Of a DNA stretch of 58,570 nucleotides, positions 34,334-41,826 are shown in pieces. The DNA comes from JALHMQ01 sp964616395. Its GTDB lineage: Bacteria; Pseudomonadota; Gammaproteobacteria; Burkholderiales; Burkholderiaceae_F. Location of the stretch: positions 1-58,570 of the forward strand of contig CAZTUT010000001.1 of assembly GCA_964616395.1 (NCBI GenBank), in the 5' to 3' direction. Numbering within the stretch: the stretch's first letter is position 1; every line of letters starts with the position of its first letter. Under the pieces are notes generated by a model that worked only from the letters and a program-made list of their open reading frames with translations, had not been told where the DNA came from and searched no databases. The translations under genes were made by a program, and so were the position numbers.

Positions 34334-35545
34334 ATGACCATCGAACCCCGCACACTCGCAACACCGCTTTCAGGACAGGCGCTGCGTGTGCTGCTGCTCG
34401 GCGCGGGCGAACTGGGTAAGGAGGTCATCATCGCGCTGCAGCGACTTGGCGTTGAAGTGACCGCAGCGGACCGTTACCCGAACGCGCCTGGTCATCAGGT
34501 CGCGCATCACATGCGGGTTCTCAACATGGCCGATCCGGCGGCCCTGCGGGCCCTGGTCGACGAGGTACGACCGCATGTGATCGTGCCCGAGATCGAGGCA
34601 ATCGCCACCGATGCGCTGGTTGAAATCGAAGCCGCGGGCATTGCGCAGGTGATCCCGACGGCACGTGCCGCGCAGTTGACGATGAATCGCGAGGGTATTC
34701 GCCGGCTCGCCGCGGAAACGCTCGGCTTGCCGACTTCGCCATACCGATTCGCCAGTTCGTACGAGGAACTGCGTGCCGCTGTCGATCAGGTCGGCTTGCC
34801 CTGCGTGATCAAGCCGGTCATGTCTTCGTCGGGCAAGGGGCAGAGCAAGGTCGACCGTCCGCAGGATCTCGCAGCGGCCTGGGACTATGCGATGGCCGGC
34901 GCGCGCGTTGGTCTTGGCCGCGTGATCGTCGAGGGATTCATCGACTTCGACTACGAGATCACGCAACTGACGGTCCGACATCGGCAGCCGGATGGCACGA
35001 TCGGTACGGTCTTCTGCGATCCGATCGGCCACCTTCAGGTCAGCGGCGACTATGTCGAAAGCTGGCAACCGCATCCGATGAGTTCCACCGCGCTGACCCG
35101 TGCGCGCGAGTTCGCGCGCCGGGTGACCGACGACCTCGGCGGCCTTGGCGTGTTTGGCGTCGAGCTGTTCGTCAAGGGTGATCAGGTCTGGTTCTCCGAG
35201 GTCAGCCCACGACCGCACGACACGGGCCTGGTGACGCTGGCCAGTCAATGGCAAAGCGAGTTCGAACTGCATGCGCGCGCCCTGCTCGGCCTGCCGGTCG
35301 ATGCATCGCTGCGCAACCCGGCCGCCAGCAGCGTCATCTACGGCGGGGTGGACGCACCGGTGCTGGTCTTCGATGGCGTGGCCGATGCGCTCGCGTTGCC
35401 GGGCACCGATCTGCGGCTGTTCGGCAAGCCTGAATCGTTTGTCAAGCGACGCATGGGCGTGGCGCTGGCGCGTGCTGCGACCATCGACGAGGCGCGCATC
35501 AATGCCCGGGCGGCTTCGGCACGGGTACGGCCGCGCAGCGCCTGA
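34334..35545 (+). CDS. purT: Formate-dependent phosphoribosylglycinamide formyltransferase
   Basis: Third step of purine synthesis, using formate and ATP instead of formyl-folate. With the ATG at 34334, the protein has 403 residues. It is an ATP-grasp enzyme: RVLLLGAGELGKEVIIALQR (pre-ATP-grasp), VIVPEIEAIATDAL, CVIKPVMSSSGKGQSKV (phosphate-binding loop), then VFGVELFVKGDQVWFSEVSP with RPHDTGLVTL, and the C-terminal LFGKPESFVKRRMGVALA. It is divergent from ribA. The purine genes purL, guaB, guaA elsewhere in the window are not linked to it. Confidence 0.96.
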   Translation: MTIEPRTLATPLSGQALRVLLLGAGELGKEVIIALQRLGVEVTAADRYPNAPGHQVAHHMRVLNMADPAALRALVDEVRPHVIVPEIEAIATDALVEIEAAGIAQVIPTARAAQLTMNREGIRRLAAETLGLPTSPYRFASSYEELRAAVDQVGLPCVIKPVMSSSGKGQSKVDRPQDLAAAWDYAMAGARVGLGRVIVEGFIDFDYEITQLTVRHRQPDGTIGTVFCDPIGHLQVSGDYVESWQPHPMSSTALTRAREFARRVTDDLGGLGVFGVELFVKGDQVWFSEVSPRPHDTGLVTLASQWQSEFELHARALLGLPVDASLRNPAASSVIYGGVDAPVLVFDGVADALALPGTDLRLFGKPESFVKRRMGVALARAATIDEARINARAASARVRPRSA

Positions 35546-35574
35546 GGGAACTGGACCGGAGTGAATTTTCGCGC

Positions 35575-35601
35575 TTGGCTGGCGCCGATCCTCACTACAA
35601 T
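35575..35601 (+). promoter_or_regulatory. Candidate sigma-70 promoter for the response regulator gene
   Basis: A -35-like TTGGCT at 35575-35580 and -10-like TACAAT at 35596-35601, with a 15-base spacer (short). Initiation would be about 50 bases before the ATG at 35657. Seen by inspection only. Confidence 0.35.
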
Positions 35602-35656
35602 CCGCGCTTCTCAAGTTGTGCGGAAGCCTCAGCGCTTTCTGCTACGGATGCTGTAG

Positions 35657-36325
35657 ATGAAAATCCTGCTGGTTGATGACCACTCTCTGATCACGGATGC
35701 ACTGCGCCTGCTGATGCTCGACATCGACCCCGCGGCGGACGTTCACTGCGCCGCCGATGCGGACGGTGCAATGGCCTTGGTGGAACAGCATCCCGATGCC
35801 GACCTGATGTTGCTCGATCTCGGCATACCCGGGGCCTCGGGCACCAGCGTTCTCGAATCGCTTGTTGAGCGCTCGCCGGACCTCAAGATTCTGGTTCTGT
35901 CCGGGCAGCAGGATCAGCGCAGCGTCGTGCGCGTGCTGCAACTGGGCGCCGCGGGCTTCGTGCCCAAGTCGATGGCAACCGATACGCTCACCTCAGCGAT
36001 CAAGTTCGTGCTCAGTGGGGGCGTCTACATTCCAGCGGATCTGCTCGACGAGAACACCCGCGGCGCTTCGATGCTGGGTCTTCCGGAACGTGGCCGTGAC
36101 ATGATGGGTCGGCCCGCTTCGTCTCGCGCGCGGCTCACCGACAGGCAGGAACAGGTGCTTGAACTGCTCGCGCGCGGCGCACCGATCAAGGTGATCTGTC
36201 GTGAGCTGAACCTGTCCGAGGGCACGGTCAAGACGCACGTGACCGCGATCTACCGCGCCTTTGGCGCCTCAAACCGTACCGAAGCGCTTCTGGCCGCACG
36301 CAAGCAGGGTTACGACGTCGGCTGA
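35657..36325 (+). CDS. LuxR/NarL-family response regulator
   Basis: A 222-residue two-component regulator. Receiver: acidic pair in MKILLVDDHSLITDALRL, phospho-acceptor Asp54 in LMLLDLGIPGASG, the Ser/Thr position in ILVLSGQQDQ, and Lys in GFVPKSMATD. The C-terminal helix-turn-helix at about residues 150-215 reads RLTDRQEQVLELLARGAPIK, then LNLSEGTVKTHVTAIYRAFG. It converges on a hybrid histidine kinase gene with 29 bases between stops; the two are natural candidates for a pair. The DNA target is unknown. Confidence 0.92.
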   Translation: MKILLVDDHSLITDALRLLMLDIDPAADVHCAADADGAMALVEQHPDADLMLLDLGIPGASGTSVLESLVERSPDLKILVLSGQQDQRSVVRVLQLGAAGFVPKSMATDTLTSAIKFVLSGGVYIPADLLDENTRGASMLGLPERGRDMMGRPASSRARLTDRQEQVLELLARGAPIKVICRELNLSEGTVKTHVTAIYRAFGASNRTEALLAARKQGYDVG

Positions 36326-36354
36326 GCACAGCGGCTGCAACGCCTTGGGGCGCA

Positions 36355-38283
36355 TCAGTCGACGCGCTCCTCGCTGCCCTCCTCTACGTCGCCGGCACTG
36401 CTCTCCTCTCCCTGGGGCGTCGGCACGCCCAGCGCGTCCGCGATGGCCTTGTTCAGCGCGACAGCCGTCGTCGGCTTCTGCAGCACCAGCGGCTCCTCGA
36501 ACTGGCTGCGCGAAATCACCGACGATTCATCCGGACTGACTGCAAGGCGGTCCCGCATCACTCGCTGGAATTCGACCAGGACCTCCATCGGTTGAACCGC
36601 GGTCAGCATGATCACGGGCACGGCCTGGCCAACGAGTTCGCGAATCCGGAACGCCGCCTCGACGCCGGTCACGTGGGAGTCGCCGAGATTCTGGTCGGCG
36701 AGGATCAGATCGACGCGGGGGTGCAGCGACAGCTTGCGCACCAGCGACGCGTTGAAACTGGTGGCTGACGTGATGTCGGCGCCCCATGAACGCAGCAGGC
36801 GCGTCATGCTGTTGAGGATCTCTTCGTTGTCCTCGATGACCACGACCGTGAATCCGGTCAGCGGCCTGATCACCGCGTCGACCCGTCGCGCATCGCGCAC
36901 ACGCCGTGCCGGTGGCGCAGCCAGCGGCCCCTCGACTCGGAAGCGAGTGCCCAGACCCGAGCGCGTGGTCATTGTCAGCGGGTGCTGCAGCAGGTCGCAG
37001 ATCCGCTTGACGATGGACAGCCCCAGGCCGTAACCGCCGCCGCCGCGTTCGCTCTTGCCACTTTCGCCGCGATAGAACTCGTCGAATACGCGATCGACTT
37101 CCTTGTCCTTGATGCCCGGGCCGGTGTCCCAGACTTCGATGGCCAGCATGCGTCCGCGAGGCCGGGCTGCGACGAGGACACCGCCCTGGCGCGTGTATTT
37201 GATCGCGTTGCTCAGCAGGTTGCGCATCACCCGAAGCAGCAGAACCTGGTCTGACAGCACGGCGGCCCCCGACTTGCGCACCCGTAGCTGGAGTCCCTTG
37301 GCAGCGGCCATCGGAGTGAATTCCTGCTCGAGTTCCTTGAGCACGTCATCGATCGACACTGCCTGCAGTTGAGGCTGGATCGCACCCGCATCGAGGCGGG
37401 AGACTTCAAGCAGTTCCTCCACCAGCCGAGAAAGTGAATCGACTGCAGACGACAGATTGCCGACGAGTGGCGCGATCGGACCTTGCACCCGCTTGCGCAG
37501 CAGCGCCACATAGATCCCGATGGCCTGAAGCGGCTGGCGAAGGTCATGACTTGCCGCAGCGAGAAATCGGGTCTTGGAACGCGTGGCGGTCTCGGCCACG
37601 CCACGCGCCTCATCAGCGGCACGCTTTTCGCTGATCAACTGATCGACCAGCACCTCGTTCTCGTAGTTGTTCCTGACCGAGGCATAGATCGCATTGCTGT
37701 AATTGCGGCCGAACAGGTAAGCGATGACGAGCAGCAGCAGCATCACGACCGCAGCAGCGTAGTACGAGGGATTGCCTTCGGCCAGCAGCCGCCCGGTCAG
37801 TGGAAGCAGCGCCAGCGGCAGGAAGACGAGCAGCGCCGGGCGGTGGGTGGCATATAGCGTCAGCGTACCGAAGGCAACGCCGAGCACGACCGCGACCAGC
37901 ACGATCTGATGAGTCGGATCGTCGGACGAGAAGAACAGCGGTGCTGCGGCACCCCATAGCGCACCCGCAATGGCGGCCTGAAGCATCCAGCGCCGAGCCC
38001 ACCGCTGAACGTGATCGAGCAGATGCGCGGACGCGGCAAACGCACTTGCCGCCTTGAGACGAACCGCGCCCTCGATCAGGACGGCGGCCAGCCATCCGAG
38101 CAAGAGTTCCGCCGGTCGCGCCTGCCAGAGTGCTGCGATCAGGGCAACGGCCAGCACCGTCGTTCCAAGAACCGACTGAGGAACCTGCCGGTAGACGGTG
38201 CCAATCACACCTGCCAGAACACGCTCCTGGCGCCGTTCCCGGAGCGAAGGGTCGATTCCGACCAGCGTCAGCGGTCCGGACAT
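36355..38283 (-). CDS. Hybrid sensor histidine kinase / response regulator, multi-pass membrane
   Basis: A 642-residue protein. About six hydrophobic spans occupy residues 35-195, with no large periplasmic domain, so it likely senses a membrane or small-molecule signal. The H-box is AAASHDLRQPLQAIGIY (His246), the N-box is LRVMRNLLSNAIKYTRQGG, with G-boxes DTGPGI and GGYGLGLSIVKR. The C-terminal receiver (about 477-620) has VVVIEDNEEIL, phospho-acceptor Asp530 in DLILADQNLGD and Lys603 in LVLQKPTT; the distance from the Thr to the Lys is about 20 residues longer than in CheY-type receivers. Starts 3 bases after ldcA, so it is in that transcription unit. It ends opposite the LuxR-type regulator. 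Confidence 0.92.
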   Translation of the reverse strand: MSGPLTLVGIDPSLRERRQERVLAGVIGTVYRQVPQSVLGTTVLAVALIAALWQARPAELLLGWLAAVLIEGAVRLKAASAFAASAHLLDHVQRWARRWMLQAAIAGALWGAAAPLFFSSDDPTHQIVLVAVVLGVAFGTLTLYATHRPALLVFLPLALLPLTGRLLAEGNPSYYAAAVVMLLLLVIAYLFGRNYSNAIYASVRNNYENEVLVDQLISEKRAADEARGVAETATRSKTRFLAAASHDLRQPLQAIGIYVALLRKRVQGPIAPLVGNLSSAVDSLSRLVEELLEVSRLDAGAIQPQLQAVSIDDVLKELEQEFTPMAAAKGLQLRVRKSGAAVLSDQVLLLRVMRNLLSNAIKYTRQGGVLVAARPRGRMLAIEVWDTGPGIKDKEVDRVFDEFYRGESGKSERGGGGYGLGLSIVKRICDLLQHPLTMTTRSGLGTRFRVEGPLAAPPARRVRDARRVDAVIRPLTGFTVVVIEDNEEILNSMTRLLRSWGADITSATSFNASLVRKLSLHPRVDLILADQNLGDSHVTGVEAAFRIRELVGQAVPVIMLTAVQPMEVLVEFQRVMRDRLAVSPDESSVISRSQFEEPLVLQKPTTAVALNKAIADALGVPTPQGEESSAGDVEEGSEERVD

Positions 38284-38286
38284 GAT

Positions 38287-39201
38287 TCAGGTCCTTGCCG
38301 ACAGCGTGGCGTGCGCCGACGCGACGCGCAAAGCCACGCGAGCGCCGTACGGCAGCGTCAACTTGCGTGGCACATGCCCAAAGGGCAGCCCGCAGATGAC
38401 CGGAATCGGCAGACGCTGGCGCAGGCCGGCGATGACCGTCTCCAGCGTGAAGCCGTTGTCGTTTTCCATGGATGGCACCGGATCGAAAGAACCGAGGACG
38501 AGTGCAGCCTGACGCTGCAGGATGCCTGCCTGTTCCAGCTGGATCAGCATTCGCTCGATCTTGTACGCCGGCTCGTTGACGTCTTCGACAAACAGGATGC
38601 CGCCACGCACACGTGGCATCCAGGGGGTCGCGAGCAACGCGCAGATGAGCGCGAGGTTGCCACCCCACAGCCGGCCGCGCGCCTCTGCGTCATCGCCATC
38701 GACTGCAAAGCGTGCCTCGAAGCGACCCGACTGGCGCCAGCGGTCGACTGTCTCGAAAAAGCCATCGAGCGTCGACAGTTCCGGCGTAGCAGCCCCGAAG
38801 TCTGTTGCAGAGGGTCCGTGCAGGCTGACGGCGCCGGTACGGGCGAGCAGCGCGAGATTGAATGCAGTGAAGTCGCTGTACCCACAGGCCAGCGTGCCGC
38901 AGGCTGCGATCGCCTCGAAGTCGAGCCGTGGCAGCAGGCGCGTGAGGCCGTAGCCGCCGCGCGCGGCCAGCACCAGGTCCAGCCGCGCATCGGTGCAGAA
39001 ACGCTGCAGTTCTTCAGCGCGCAGTGCATCGGGGCCGGCGAAACGCGTGTCGCGTGCGAAGCACGACTCGCCGGCCTGCACGTCCCAGCCACGCGCCGAA
39101 AACACGCGGGCAGCGCGATCCAGCACCGCCGGATCTGCGAGGAAACCGGATGGCGCGACGATGCCGACCCTCGGTCGAGTGGATCTAGCGCTGCGCGGCA
39201 T
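38287..39201 (-). CDS. ldcA: LD-carboxypeptidase (S66 family, murein recycling)
   Basis: Cytoplasmic removal of the terminal D-Ala from recycled muropeptide tetrapeptides. 304 residues from the ATG at 39201. N-terminal segment PRVGIVAPSGFLADPAVLDR, LDLVLAARGGYGLTRLLPRL, catalytic Ser in CGYSDFTAFNLALL, RLWGGNLALICALLATPW, the Glu in ILFVEDVNEPAYKIERML and His in GLPFGHVPRKLTLPYG. All are expected for S66. It overlaps the tadA end by 17 bases and is followed within 3 bases by the kinase gene. Confidence 0.93.
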   Translation of the reverse strand: MPRSARSTRPRVGIVAPSGFLADPAVLDRAARVFSARGWDVQAGESCFARDTRFAGPDALRAEELQRFCTDARLDLVLAARGGYGLTRLLPRLDFEAIAACGTLACGYSDFTAFNLALLARTGAVSLHGPSATDFGAATPELSTLDGFFETVDRWRQSGRFEARFAVDGDDAEARGRLWGGNLALICALLATPWMPRVRGGILFVEDVNEPAYKIERMLIQLEQAGILQRQAALVLGSFDPVPSMENDNGFTLETVIAGLRQRLPIPVICGLPFGHVPRKLTLPYGARVALRVASAHATLSART

Positions 39202-40240
39202 CGTCGAGTCCAAGGCCGTTGTCGTTGCGCTGCAACTTGCGCCGCTCGGAAAAGAAGCGGGTCAGCAAGCCGCCGCACTCTTCCGCCAGCACGCCGGCCC
39301 GCACACTGGCGTGGTGGTTGAGCCGGACCTCCGAAAACAGGTCGACCACGCTGCCGCAGGCACCGGTCTTCGGATCCGGTGCGCCGAAGACAACGCGACC
39401 AATGCGCGCGTGCTGGATCGCGCCTGCGCACATCGCGCAGGGTTCCAGGGTCACGTACAGGTCACAGCCATTCAAGCGATAGTTTCCGAGAAGCTCAGCC
39501 GCAGCGCGTAGCGCCCGGATCTCGGCGTGCGCGGTGGGGTCGGCGGTGCCGATCGGCTGGTTGAAACCGGTGGCAATCACCTGTCCGCCCTTCACCACGA
39601 CCGCGCCGACGGGCACCTCGCCCAGCGCCCAGGCGTTGAGAGCCTGATCCAGCGCGAGGCGCATGTACAGCGCGTCGTCTGCATCGCCTTCGTCGACCGG
39701 CGGCGGTGCGGGCTCGATGATCTCGATATGTTCGTGCAGTCCGGTGTCGCGGGGCGCGCTCTGTGTGCGGGCGGCCAGCCAGGCCGCCTTGCGCTGCGCA
39801 CGCAACAGGGCGCGCTGTTCGCGCGCTCGCACAACCACGACCGCCAGTTGATCGTGGTGAAGGCTGCAAGCCGCCGTCGCAAGCCAGGCAGGAAGCACGC
39901 CGCGGCGGTAGTCCCTGCCGAAGTCATTCCGATGCAGGAATCGCAGATCGGCAAGCCAGCGCCGCAGTTCCACGTGATCGCAGTCAATCATGGCGCCCGC
40001 TGTGGCCAGGAACTGCTTCAGGCAGTCGTTGGCCTCGCGCTCGGCCAGAGCGGCCTGCACCGGCACGAACAATGCGGCGCTGGCCAGCACCAGTTCGAAG
40101 TCCTGCTGGCTGCGCTCGCGCAACGTGGAAAGCAACAACCCATCGCGCTGCGCAAGACGGGTCAGACGCTCCAGCCAGTCGGCAGCGGAGATCAGCGGCG
40201 AGTCGGCAATCGGGTCGGTGGCGGCGGAATCAGAACTCAT
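39185..40240 (-). CDS. tadA: tRNA adenosine(34) deaminase TadA with DUF2087-like N-terminal extension
   Basis: Makes inosine at the wobble position of tRNA-Arg. The deaminase domain occupies about residues 185-335: MRLALDQALNAWALGEVPVG, zinc site HAEIRALRAAAELLGNYRL and EPCAMCAGAIQHARIGRVVF. TadA alone is 150-170 residues; here 351. The N-terminal half has a helical part (DWLERLTRLAQRDGLLL) and a segment resembling DUF2087 at about residues 67-113 (CDHVELRRWLADLRFLHRND, then GRDYRR), a domain otherwise seen in regulators and small proteins. A Pro-rich linker (IIEPAPPPVDEGDADD) joins the halves, so this is a genuine two-domain frame with no frameshift needed. Confidence 0.9.
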   Translation of the reverse strand: MSSDSAATDPIADSPLISAADWLERLTRLAQRDGLLLSTLRERSQQDFELVLASAALFVPVQAALAEREANDCLKQFLATAGAMIDCDHVELRRWLADLRFLHRNDFGRDYRRGVLPAWLATAACSLHHDQLAVVVVRAREQRALLRAQRKAAWLAARTQSAPRDTGLHEHIEIIEPAPPPVDEGDADDALYMRLALDQALNAWALGEVPVGAVVVKGGQVIATGFNQPIGTADPTAHAEIRALRAAAELLGNYRLNGCDLYVTLEPCAMCAGAIQHARIGRVVFGAPDPKTGACGSVVDLFSEVRLNHHASVRAGVLAEECGGLLTRFFSERRKLQRNDNGLGLDDAAQR

Positions 40241-40285
40241 TCCGGCAGTGTATCGGCCGGCGCCGCGCGCTGGAATGCCGTTGGT

Positions 40286-40726
40286 TCAGCCCAGCGCGTC
40301 GTTGATCTGCTCGTGGAACTGCGCCATCGTCATCGCGGCATCGATCTCGCGCGGCAGCGCGTCGCGGGCGGAGAAAACGCCCAGGATGCTGCCATCGGCG
40401 CCGACCACCGGAAGGTGTCGAAAGCCGCGCTCGATCATGATCAGCACCGCCTGCGACACCGTGGTGTCCGGACTGACGACATGCGGATTGGCTGTCATGA
40501 CGTCGGCCACGCGCGTGGTCTTTGGGTCCAGCGCCTTGGCCAGCACGCGCGTCATCAGGTCGCGCTCGGTGAGGATGCCGAGCAGCTCGCCCGTCGCCTC
40601 GAGGATGACCACGCTGCCGCAGTTGGCCTTGGTCATCACGCAGGCGGCCTCCCATACCGTGGCGCTCGGCAGCAGGTTGACGATATGGCGCGAGGCCATC
40701 GACTTCGAAACGATTCTCTCGGTCAT
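40286..40726 (-). CDS. CBS-domain pair protein
   Basis: A 146-residue protein made almost wholly of two CBS motifs: one at about 5-65 (LPSATVWEAACVMTKANCGS, LLGILTERDLMTRVL), the other at about 72-135 (VMTANPHVVSPDTTVSQAVL, GFRHLPVVGADGSILGVFSA). CBS pairs bind adenosine nucleotides and act as energy sensors. AAGGA precedes the start at 40726. It lies 44 bases after korB on the same strand and 45 before tadA. A regulatory link with the oxidoreductase is possible from context only. Confidence 0.88.
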   Translation of the reverse strand: MTERIVSKSMASRHIVNLLPSATVWEAACVMTKANCGSVVILEATGELLGILTERDLMTRVLAKALDPKTTRVADVMTANPHVVSPDTTVSQAVLIMIERGFRHLPVVGADGSILGVFSARDALPREIDAAMTMAQFHEQINDALG

Positions 40727-40770
40727 CACGTTTCCTTTGGCACTGGCGGCCAACTCACCGTTCCAAGGCC

Positions 40771-41826
40771 TTAGCGCAGGCCGGCGTTGATCTTGGCCAG
40801 CGCCGAGGCACCCGGGCACAGATCACCCCGTTGCAGCGCGTTGAGCGGCTGATGCGTGGTGTTCAGCGCCGAGTGCAGATCGAGCGCCAGCGGGTCCAGG
40901 TACAGCAGCCCGGTGACGATCTCGCCGCGCTCGTGGCGCTCGTGCATGTAGCTGAGCGCCGCGTAGCGGCGGGTCGGGTCGTAGTTGTCGTCGAGCTTGC
41001 GTAGCCGCAGAACCGTGCCGTCGTGCTGCTCGACCTCGACCACCTCGCCGGGCTTGTAGCTCGTGGTGATTTCGCTGCGCTCCGGCATGAAGTCGATGCG
41101 GCTGACCGCCTCGTTGTGCTGGCGCACGTAGTCGTAGCTCTTGGTACTGCCGCTGTGGTTGTTGAACGTCACGCACGGGCTTATCACGTCGATGAACGCG
41201 GCGCCGCCATGACCGAGCGCGCCCTTGATCAGCGGCACCAGTTGCTCCTTGTCGCCGGAGAAGCCGCGCGCCACATAGGTGGCGCCGAGTTGCAGCGCAA
41301 GGCCGACCAGATCGACCGGGTTGTCGTTGTTGACCACACCCTTCTTGCTCTTGGAACCACGGTCGGCGGTGGCCGAGAACTGACCCTTGGTCAGGCCATA
41401 CACGCCGTTGTTCTCGACGATGTAGGCCATCCGGACGCCGCGCCGCATCGCATTGGCGAACTGACCGAGGCCGATGGACGCCGAGTCGCCGTCGCCGGAG
41501 ACGCCGAGGTAGATCAGTTCGCGGTTGGCGAGGTTGGCGCCGGTCAGCACCGAGGGCATTCGGCCGTGCACGGTGTTGAAGCCGTGCGAGGCGCCCAGGA
41601 AGTAGTCGGGTGTCTTGGAACTACAACCGATGCCGGACAGCTTGGCGACCCGATGCGGCTCGATGTCCATTTCCCAACACGCCTGGACGATCGCGGCCGA
41701 GATCGAGTCATGACCGCAGCCGGCGCACAGCGTCGAAATTCGTCCCTCGTAGTCGCGGCGCGCGTCGCCGACCTTGTTGACCCCGAGGGTCGGGGGATGC
41801 ATCCGCGGTTTGGCGATGTACGTCAT
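40771..41826 (-). CDS. korB: 2-oxoacid:ferredoxin oxidoreductase, beta subunit
   Basis: The TPP-binding subunit of an enzyme that decarboxylates a 2-oxoacid (2-oxoglutarate likely) to its acyl-CoA and passes electrons to ferredoxin. 351 residues. TLCAGCGHDSISAAIVQACW, GIGCSSKTPDYFLGASHGFN, and the TPP-Mg motif VSGDGDSASIGLGQF through VENNGVYGLTKGQFSATAD. The ATG overlaps the korA stop (ATGA). Preceded by korC and korA and followed by the CBS gene. The 2-oxoglutarate preference is inferred from resemblance to the Azoarcus KorABC enzyme. Confidence 0.92.
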   Translation of the reverse strand: MTYIAKPRMHPPTLGVNKVGDARRDYEGRISTLCAGCGHDSISAAIVQACWEMDIEPHRVAKLSGIGCSSKTPDYFLGASHGFNTVHGRMPSVLTGANLANRELIYLGVSGDGDSASIGLGQFANAMRRGVRMAYIVENNGVYGLTKGQFSATADRGSKSKKGVVNNDNPVDLVGLALQLGATYVARGFSGDKEQLVPLIKGALGHGGAAFIDVISPCVTFNNHSGSTKSYDYVRQHNEAVSRIDFMPERSEITTSYKPGEVVEVEQHDGTVLRLRKLDDNYDPTRRYAALSYMHERHERGEIVTGLLYLDPLALDLHSALNTTHQPLNALQRGDLCPGASALAKINAGLR

